Assembly (NCBI RefSeq): GCF_000247815.1
Contig: NC_021674.1
Location: forward strand, 14,211,562-14,275,561
Origin: Ficedula albicollis
Taxonomy: Eukaryota; Chordata; Aves; Passeriformes; Muscicapidae
Length of the DNA stretch: 64,000 nt
Reading direction: 5' to 3'
Shown here: piece by piece, positions 56,201 through 64,000 of the stretch
How positions within the stretch are numbered: the stretch's first letter is position 1
Layout of the letters: the number at the start of each line of letters is the position of its first letter
The notes under the pieces: generated by a model
What the model was told of the DNA's origin: nothing
The model's database searches: none
Seen by the model: the letters and a program-made list of their open reading frames with translations, nothing else
Position numbers and translations under genes: made by a program

Positions 56201-59200
56201 TGTGAAACCACACTTCCACCCACCTTTGGAGATACTAAAAGTAGACACTGAGCTGAAGAGATGATGGGGCTGCTCCTGTGCTTTGCCTGCACCCTCTGCT
56301 TAGCAAAGACAGGCAGGAGATTTCAGCCCAGGTCTGAAATCAAGTGTCACATGTTAGGGGAAAGCCTGCCACAGCTCTGTGGAAATGCCACAGAATCAAT
56401 ATCCACCTTTTCAACAAGCCAGAACAGACTGTGCCATTCCTCCTAGCAAGGACTAATTCAGGACACTCTAAAATGCTAAACTGCCTTTTGGAGGTTAGTA
56501 TTTCATTTCAACTGCGAGGCAAGTGTTGGAATGAAATGTAGGTGTAACTTTTACTTATGATCTAAAAAATCCCTCCAGAGTCCGTGAAAAGAGGCCACCA
56601 GGCTCTTACTCTGCAACTCAAAACAGGGGCAATCATATAGTTCTGAGATTGGTTTTTGGTATATCACCTTTTCTGCATCTTTCTAACGTTTCTAATTTGA
56701 CTTGCAGGATTTTATCTCAGTAAAAATAAAGGAAGGAAAATAATTCCTGTGTTTTGAAGCACTGGAGCTGTTTTGTAAAGACAGTAAGTTTCCAGCCCCC
56801 AGCATTTCAGGGCTGGATTACAGAAATGTGGGCTGGAAACAAAATGCCTCCCATAATCCAGCCTTATTGTTTACCACCACCCCACCACAGTCCCCCACCA
56901 GTCCAGTGAGCAAAGCCCAAAGAACAACCAAAGCAGAGCAGCTGGGCTGGTGCTGGTGGCTCAGGCTCACTGCAGGCACATGTCCCCATGCTGCTAAGAG
57001 CTGTCCATCCATCAGCCTCACACCCGGGCAGCAGTCCTGGCTCCACCAGGTAGGGACAGTGCTCACCAGCTGCATCCACCTGAGCAAGGTGAACCACTGG
57101 AAAATACTGTCTGTGTGGAAGGAGGTATAAAATACCTTCACCAAAAGGTTTACCACATAAAAGGCATCTCTCTCCTATCTCCACACGCTTATGGATGGGA
57201 CCTGCCCTGCTCTTTGCCCAAATACTTGAAAAGCTACACAGATTGTTTATCACCATCTCTTGACAAAAAAACCCACAAAAACAACCTAAACACAAACAAA
57301 AAAACCAAAACCCTAAACCCAAGAAAAGGAGATTTGTTGAAGATATTCAAGCCCTGTAATCCCCAGCCTCTAGAGGAAACAGTGGCAGGGCCACATCCAT
57401 GCAAGCAGGGGCCTGCCAAATTAATGTCTGATGTGGATGCTGATCCTGCCTCCTCACACCTCTTCTCCTCATCATCAATTAATGAATTGCTGTAATCATA
57501 AAAACAAGTCTAAGCAAAAAACAGGGAGACTCTTCATGGCTTTCAGCCCCAAACCCCTTTTCACTTGAGGTCCTCCTGTGCTGTGGAGCAAATGCTGCTC
57601 CCTCAAAAAAAGCAACATCACAGTGTAGGTGCCTCTCTCCCCAGCCCCAAGGCAACATGACAGTGCCTAAGATGCAAAGAGCTGTATCTTCTGAGGATCC
57701 CTGACTCACAATCACACCTCCATATCTTCAGGGGCACCAGGGCCACAGCAGGAACACTGCAAGGCAAGCAGGTGTCCCTGGGACTGCTCCAGCATCACCC
57801 CCTTGATGTTCATCACACCACTACCAGAGACCCACTGGAAATCTCACCTGCCTGGCTGACTGCAGACATGTTCTCGACTGCAGCTCTACAAGAAAGGGTA
57901 TTTCAGCTGGTGGGTCTGGGGTAAACCATGACACACTACTTAGATACAGCAGCAGTGTGCTGTGTGCACACAGAGCAGGCAGCGGTATTTTAGCAGAGTG
58001 ATGGTGTCCATCCATCCTGATCCCATGGCACAAGAAGTTCCTGCTCTTGACTGCAATGCTGACTCATGAGGCATCTCAAGGCAGTTACTTTCCCTTCAGC
58101 ACCACTCATTAAAAGAAAACCACAATATATAATCTTTTCCAGTGGTCCAAGCAACTACAGATTTTCCCAGTCTCTGCTGGATGCTGTCCTAGACCCCTGA
58201 ACCCCTGCAGCTTGCAGGTATTTAGCTGGCTGATGCAAATATAACAGAACAATCAGCCACAGCTATGACCATCCAGAGCTACATCTGCAACATGATGAGG
58301 CACAGTCTGGTGGAGAGAGCTCTGCAGAGTAAGGGAGTTAGTGCTCAGGGGTCACCTGTTTGTGCCTTGGGTGTTCTGGTCAGATCTACTCCAGCAGGGT
58401 CTTGTGGACAACGCCCAGAGCCATCAGGGCACAGTAAGCATGCTCCTGCAGCAACTCTTCCAGGTCAGCACCAGCCAAAAGGAATCCAGTGCAAGTGTCC
58501 TGAAACTGCCCTGCAGTGCCAGCTCATGGGAGTAAGTGTGGAAAAATCAGCTTTTCTTCAATGTGCACTTCCAACCCAAAACAAAATATCAGCATTATGG
58601 CAAAGATGAGGACAGACTCTTCCTTCTTTGGCTGCCTGACCTCAAAGAGATGATTTCACAGCTGACAGCCAGTAGCAATAGCTAGGGAGGTGTCAGAGAG
58701 CAGAGCCTGCCCTGGGATGAAGGGGCACAGACCATCCATCCCCTACTGGCAGACATTTAGACTCTTCCAACGCAAGAGCTCAGATTCGTTAGAAAGGCTT
58801 TAAAACACTTCATACCCTGATGTTATCAAATTAACCAGGCTCCTCTAATACAATATGCCATGGACCTTTCTGCTTTCACAGGCACTTGGCATAGAAGAAA
58901 GCTGATTGGGTGCTCCCTTTGAAGTACAAAATGCCATTAACCAAGAAAAAAAAAAGGAAAAAAAATACAAATAATCTTGCCCTTTCAGGGAAGCACCCAG
59001 AGGCATGGCTAGCACATGGTTACTGGCAACAGGATCAGCAAAATGAGCTTGTGAGCAACTGCTGCTTGCTCCAAAAAGTGCCACCTGAGGAGCTCATCCA
59101 AAGAGGTCTGCAGTATTTCCATCACCTGACAGATGAACTCCTGTGGGGTCCAGGCATGCTGCTGTGTGCCACAGACTTATTTGACAGGAAGAATTTGGAG

Positions 59201-61594
59201 CAGTATCCTCATCTGGTCCTTTTCTAAGCAGGGCAGAGGATAAAGATTGAACTGCTGTTTGTTAGAAAAGAGGAAGCTTCAGCAAAGTTTCAGGAGGGGC
59301 TTTTTTGGGTTTTGGTTTTTTTTGTAAGTGCAGTTTCTGTTCTTTAGAATTACAGAGCTGTGCAATTTCTAGAGCCCTGGGAAACCACTGACAGAGCACA
59401 TCAGCATCACCTTGCTAGCAGCAGTGGGAGATATTCTGCATTTTGCTCTTCCTACTAGAGATGTCACATTGAGCAGCAAGCCACCCTCTGAGCCCAGCAA
59501 TACTCATGGAGATGCCAGGGTAAGCAGGGGACCAGGCAGTGTCAAGCTCCTGCCACCCAAATGCCAAGGCAGGTAACTCCTAACACATGAGGCTGGAAAA
59601 CATCAGAGCATTTATGGACAGATCCACAGACAGAAGGAACTCACATCAACTTACATTTCCCTTTCCTGCTTTAATTTTTCTGAAACTCATGTCGCCCTCC
59701 TTGGACAGGGCCACCCAGGCCTTTAACAGCACTTTCGTGACCTACAGCAGCATGTGGTCCCTGCTCAGATCCAATTGCCCACACAGGGACAGCTTGAGCA
59801 TCTCAGTTACCCCCATTACAGCACCTTGAGCCACGTTAAGAGCCCATCCTAACACTCAGAAGAATTCAGCAATGGGGCAGTTAATGGACTTGCCACATTG
59901 CAATAAAAAGTCACTTTTTTTTTTTCAGGGCAAAGCTGCTGCTTGTGAAAACAACACCCTAACAATTTAATGCAGAAGTAGGAATATTGGGAAGCAGTGG
60001 TGTTCAGTCCTGTCAGTACAAGGCAGTCCTCCCCAGTGCCCACTCAGCTCCAGGACCCCTCTCTACAGTGAGAGCTTGTCAAGCACTCCAAGCATTGCAG
60101 GCATTTTAGATAACAAGCCTGCTACCACCAAGTCTGACCTCCAAGCACAGGACTTGTTTGTTGACTTTCAGTATGTGGTTTGTTAGTTTATTTAAGTCAG
60201 AGCCAGCTCTTTGAGGAACAAGATGGGGAATGAGAGAGGGAGGAAGAAAGTCATTAATAAAATAATAAATCATAAGAAGAAAGAACTTGTACAGAAAAGA
60301 GTATCCTTGACATTAAGAAGTGTGTCTGCACTATACAGAGATGCACATCTTATATGTTAAAGAATTACAGCCCATTAAATGCAAGAATTAATAAGGATAT
60401 TGGAAAGCTAGAGCTGTGCTAAGTGTAAGAGGAGATCACAATAAGAGAGAGTCAATTTAAGATTTGAGAAAGCTGTTGGACTGAGGAACACTCAGCCACA
60501 TACCACCAGTGTGCCCACAAGCAAGGACATCTTGCAGAGGACCACATCTGCACCCAGAGAGGGAACACCCCTACTACCAGCTTCCCTGCCTGGTATCCCA
60601 CAATCTCCTCTGCTTGCCAGTGCAGTTCTAGCCACGGCCATGCTGGAAAAGCAGGGAAGGAGGAACATACCCCACCAATTCAGCACTGGAAAATAGAGAA
60701 TGCACTAGTTTAAAAGGTTTCATCAAGAGTAATTCCTAGGAGACTTATCTGAAATTTCAGGCTGGTTATTTCAGGCTAACAAAATTATAAGTAAATGGAA
60801 ACAAGAGTCCTTTGCAATTGCATGTGTGCCAGGATAACCACAGCTGGGTGTACCCAGGTCAACAATAAATAACAAAACCCAGTGAGTTTTGTCATCCTGT
60901 GATTTCAGAGAAGCAGCATTTCCAAACCACCTCCATCTACAAATGAAGAGTTAAGAGTACACAGTGGGGTGAAAACAACCCAAACAAAACGTGCTTAAGA
61001 ACAACAGAACCTTCTCCATTTCTCCCTGAGTCTCAAACTTGCTCCACTGGATCTCACCTTGCCATGGCTTTTCTCCACCTTCCGGAAACACTTGTTCAAG
61101 GAGAGGTTGTGCCGGACCGAGTTCTTCCAGCCGGTGGGGGCCGTGGCGAAGTAGGGGAAGCGGTCCAGGATCCAGCTGTAGATCTCTTTGACTGGCAAGC
61201 TCTTGTTGGGGGACTGCTCAATGGCCATGTAAATGAGAAGGCTGAAAGAGTAAGGAGGTTTGGAAGTGGAGGATTTTTTCTCAGGGTTCTGGTAGCAGGA
61301 TGGTGAGAAGGATGGCACACTGTCACCCTCGATGTCATACAGGGGGCTAACAATCGGAAGGCCCTCGCTGCCGAGGCTGAAGTTTGTTAGCAGGTTAGTA
61401 CTTTCGTGCAGCCAGTTCAAATTTGTGAGCTCATCATCTGCTGAATCTCTGTCCACCACAGTGGCCTTTGGCTTGCCAGCGTGGCCCGTGTCAGGCAGGC
61501 TGCCCACCCCATGGCACTGCCGTAGTCCCGCGGCTTTTTCTGCTCCGGCCGTCTCCGCCTTCTTATCCGGAGTCATTCCAGTGACTGGACCCAT
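46713..61594 (-). CDS. FOXN2: FOXN2, forkhead box N2 transcription factor (5 coding exons, complete CDS)
   Basis: I recognise FOXN2 (HTLF), a nuclear forkhead transcription factor. Five minus-strand exons total 1314 nt with matching phases, encoding 437 residues; the human protein is about 431 as I recall. The start at 61594 ([15 protein letters not shown]) follows an acceptor by 14 bases, so an upstream non-coding exon must exist. A conserved N-terminal segment ([20 protein letters not shown], 54-73) precedes the forkhead domain at about 112-207. That domain has the [19 protein letters not shown] start and recognition helix [13 protein letters not shown] (158-170) with the base-contacting N-H region intact; exons 1 and 2 share it. 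The C-terminal part has [15 protein letters not shown] (244-258), a serine-rich patch (322-331), an acidic patch (345-371) and a basic end KQRKK. The adjacent downstream gene is PPP1R21, as in human. Confidence 0.97.
47231..47691 (-). other. FOXN2: FOXN2 intron between coding exons 4 and 5
   Basis: A 461-bp AT-rich intron with no feature seen. Confidence 0.85.
47692..47760 (-). CDS. FOXN2: FOXN2 coding exon 4
   Basis: It completes Glu243, encodes 244-265 ([22 protein letters not shown]) and gives the first base of Cys266. 69 nt, acceptor TTCACAG, donor T|GTAAGC. The DIDAA.AMMLLNT motif is shared with FOXN3. Confidence 0.95.
47761..50768 (-). other. FOXN2: FOXN2 intron between coding exons 3 and 4
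   Basis: A 3.0 kb intron. A 12-base G run lies at 50642-50653; nothing else is recognised. Confidence 0.8.
50769..50833 (-). CDS. FOXN2: FOXN2 coding exon 3
   Basis: It completes Ser221, encodes 222-242 ([21 protein letters not shown]) and gives the first base of Glu243. 65 nt, acceptor TTCCAG (an alternative AG three bases inside would delete one codon), donor G|GTAAAC. Confidence 0.9.
50834..54216 (-). other. FOXN2: FOXN2 intron between coding exons 2 and 3
   Basis: A 3.4 kb intron with one probable CR1 remnant at 52735-52855. Otherwise no feature recognised. Confidence 0.8.
52735..52855 (+). mobile_element. Probable CR1 3'-end remnant
   Basis: GTCCAGAGGTCCCTTCCCAT followed by CTGTATTATTCT at about 52820-52851 resembles the CR1 terminus (CCAGAGGTCCCTTCCAAC ... 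ATTCTGTGATT). The 5' part is weakly matching, so the left boundary is uncertain. Confidence 0.5.
54217..54341 (-). CDS. FOXN2: FOXN2 coding exon 2
   Basis: Residues 180-220, [20 protein letters not shown]...ALKKQPF closing the forkhead wing, then a linker ([11 protein letters not shown]). 125 nt, acceptor TTGCAG, donor AG|GTAGGT leaving two bases of Ser221. Confidence 0.95.
54342..61057 (-). other. FOXN2: FOXN2 intron between coding exons 1 and 2
   Basis: A 6.7 kb intron splitting the forkhead domain. I see no repeat family, RNA gene or extra exon. Open frames of 100-150 codons around 56.8-57.5 kb lack coding features and occur on both strands. Confidence 0.8.
61058..61594 (-). CDS. FOXN2: FOXN2 coding exon 1
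   Basis: Residues 1-179, including the conserved N-terminus and about 70 per cent of the forkhead domain with the recognition helix. 537 nt coding, ends in phase 0 at AAG|GTGAGA after EKSHGK. Confidence 0.97.
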
Positions 61595-61608
61595 TTAGCT
61601 TGACTGGT
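61595..61608 (-). other. FOXN2: FOXN2 5' UTR fragment in the start exon
   Basis: Fourteen bases between acceptor CTGTTGCAG and the ATG. The strong pyrimidine-rich acceptor implies that the 5' end is in an exon outside, or unrecognised in, 61609-64000. Confidence 0.8.
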
Positions 61609-64000
61609 CTGCAACAGAGGAGAGGGTCAGAAATCACTGCAAACTACCACAGTGACATTCAGCAGGAGCCCACCAAACCCAATGTGGGGCTGCACCATCC
61701 CCACGCTGTGCACGAGCACTGAAGCCACTGGTGAGAGCCAAGGTCCAACAGGAGCCTCCCAGTCAATCATGACCATGTGTTAACTCCCCTTGGTTCATAG
61801 CAGAGCTCATGGGAAGCACTTGGAAACTGCTGTATCTATCTAGAAACACCCATTCAGACACAGAAATAATAGCTATATTCATGTCAACACCTGAAACCTG
61901 GAAAAAACCTTAACAGGTAGGATCTAATCCCTTCAGCTCTCACATTAACACTTAAGTTACTCATATTGTAAACTGATCCTGTTTAGCAGTGGCTGCCTTT
62001 GGTATTGAAAGAGTGAAAAAGGAATTGCAAAACAAATCAGCATAAAGTCTATTGTGGTCTCAGTGCAAATGAAATCTTTATAACCCTCTACAAGTCATAG
62101 TCATTCCCAAGTGCTGCTGCCTTTTTCTAACAGGGGAAGATCTGATCAGCCCTTCTGTTCATCACCTGGGACCCACAGAGCTGCCTGAATCCAAAGTATC
62201 TTTTTCCCCTTCTACAAGGGCTTGCTGCCCTAACCTGGGCTTCCCTGCACAGCAGAGCGTGCTGGGACCAGTTCTCAACAGGAAGGGACCAACCACTGAA
62301 GTGGCAGCTCAGACCTGCAGGAACAATGGCTCACCACTTAGATTAAAAAAACCCAAAACAACAAAACACTAAAACTCTAATTATAATACTATTATCTATA
62401 AAACACTGCCACTCAATGCATGGTCCAGCAGGCTACCCATGCTTTAGAGGCATTACACCAACAGAAACCACCTTGCTTGCAGAGTTCTAAAAGGGGTCTT
62501 CCAGCAGACCATGTCATGGGAACATCTGTTTTATTCCTGCTGATGTGAGCAATGTACAGATGTAGGGGGTGTACATGTACACGCACATACACTACAGACG
62601 TAAGACACTCCAGCTATAGATGAAGTTCATAGCTGCAAATAGCACAGAGCAAATATTAACCATAAAAGGATCCAACAAAACAACCAGAGGAAAACCCAAA
62701 CCCCATTCCAGTTCCCTGTCCCTGTAAGCGCTATCATTCTGGTTTCACGCTTCAGGTCCCAGTGCCAGAGCTCAAGATGAGAACAGTTTCCGTATCACAT
62801 CTCACCAGACAGCTCGACACAGTTACTGGATGTTTTCTTACACCAGTTTGCAGTAAACACTTGTCTCCTTGCACTTGCATCTTCTCCTACCAAGTGTCCA
62901 CTGCCTGGCTCTGCCACCCCCAGACCCAGCCAGCTCACCGTGTCCCTGCCCAGCCTCTTTATTTTGGAGAAGGGGAGCGATACGTGCAATGGAGGTGCCA
63001 CAGTGGTGACACAGAAAAGCAACAGGATAATCCATTTTATGCTCCCCAGTCCTGCCAGCCCCTGCCTGGTGCCAGGCAGTCATGAGGTGCAGATTTTGTG
63101 CCTCCCCCAGGAAACACACCGTGTTTCCCACCAGCAATTTTTATTCCTCTCTTGGTCTACTCACATGCTCTTGCACCAGCTATTGCAAAGCTCTGTTGAC
63201 AACAGCACCTGCACTTCAGCTTACCAGTAGCAGTGCTGGAAAACAGCCATAGAATTTTTATTTTCTGTTTCTTCTTTCTATTAAGTGCAGTGATGAGTAT
63301 GATTAAATACCAGCCTAGTCAGAAAAAAAATTAAAGCAAAGTGAGCTGCTCAAATAGCTGGTCAAGAATAGCTTTGCTCTCCCTACAATTTACTTCTCAT
63401 CCAAGGCACCAGGGTAGATTTATATTGGCAGTCAGGAATGGCTGGCTTTAAACACATATATATACATATGCTCATGTCACTTCTTCAATCCTTTCTTAAA
63501 TTAAAAAAAAACAACAAACAAAGAGCTAGTGATAAAATTCATACAATGAGACAAACCCCAACTCTGCTGCAATGCGATCTGCTCTGTTCTCTTTATAGTG
63601 ATTAACTTTGCCCCCTTGTTCAGCACCTCTTTAGGCAGCCACAAAGGAGCTTACACCTCACAGCCATGTTTTGGTAATTTTAGCTCTCAGTTCATGTTAC
63701 ATGAAATCTCCCTTTACAAATCTTCCGTCAGCATGGCAGATCAAGAACATGCACATGCTGATATATGCATGCAAGTCTGAGGTCACTGCATTCATTTCTT
63801 AGGGGAAAGGAGGCAATAAAGTCATTTTTAACACAAAATTGGCCTGGGCAGACGCATCCTTCTCAGAAAAATAAGGGAAAAAATATAAAAACTTATTAAG
63901 TTGGCACTTATAATCAGGTAGACTTCATGGTGTCAATGCACTATTTGTTTGCATGCTACTATATTTTAACAGAGAATCATTAGTATATTTAATGCCCTAC
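61609..64000 (-). other. FOXN2: FOXN2 upstream intron or 5' flank
   Basis: No CpG island, promoter or coding exon is recognisable, so the FOXN2 promoter is probably beyond the window. Open frames around 62.8-63.2 kb occur on both strands and show no domain. Confidence 0.75.

Noticed and set aside
56818..57495. Open frames of 100-152 codons on both strands in the large FOXN2 intron
   Set aside because: They overlap one another in opposite directions, have low-complexity or unrecognised products, and show no splice context.
62762..63230. Frames near 62.8-63.2 kb as a FOXN2 5' exon
   Set aside because: There is no CpG island, no conserved sequence and no donor compatible with the acceptor at 61609 that I can identify.

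Overview
The window is vertebrate nuclear DNA, almost certainly from a bird. It holds two large, intron-rich genes with canonical GT..AG splicing. Three fragments match the CR1 LINE family that dominates avian genomes, and the base composition is AT-rich outside one promoter CpG island. Both genes are on the minus strand, and their order and orientation (FOXN2 upstream, PPP1R21 downstream) match the known neighbours on human 2p16.3.

Layout from high to low coordinate, which is the direction of transcription. Positions 61609-64000 are FOXN2 upstream intron or flank with no exon I can support. FOXN2 (forkhead transcription factor N2) has five coding exons between 61594 and 46713, giving a 437-residue protein, followed by a probable 3.4 kb 3' UTR down to about 43300. 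About 9.5 kb of intergenic DNA follows (43.3-33.8 kb), with a CR1 3' end at its PPP1R21 side. A CpG island at about 32.9-34.1 kb holds the PPP1R21 promoter. PPP1R21 has 22 coding exons from 33428 down to 98. All junctions keep frame and assemble into 779 residues with its own start and stop. Its 3' UTR runs off the left edge.

The two genes are neighbours but work separately. FOXN2 is a nuclear DNA-binding protein. PPP1R21 is a cytoplasmic coiled-coil protein of early endosomes (FERRY complex), also described as a protein phosphatase 1 partner. Nothing in the sequence suggests joint function beyond conserved synteny.

Accessory structure lies in introns and intergenic DNA. Intron 9 of PPP1R21 carries an inverted pair of LTR-like repeats flanking a minisatellite, an assembly gap and three G homopolymers of 217-272 bases that are very likely artefacts. 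Similar G runs sit in the PPP1R21 5' region (90 bases) and inside a 31 bp tandem repeat (37 bases). At least a dozen two-copy local tandem duplications with units of 40-290 bp are spread through the window, none touching coding sequence. Three same-strand RFX X-box-like sites sharing one 10-mer lie at 33.8, 37.5 and 40.0 kb; one is a perfect palindrome in the promoter. I found no undescribed multi-gene system. The X-box trio and the palindrome/minisatellite locus are the most worth following.
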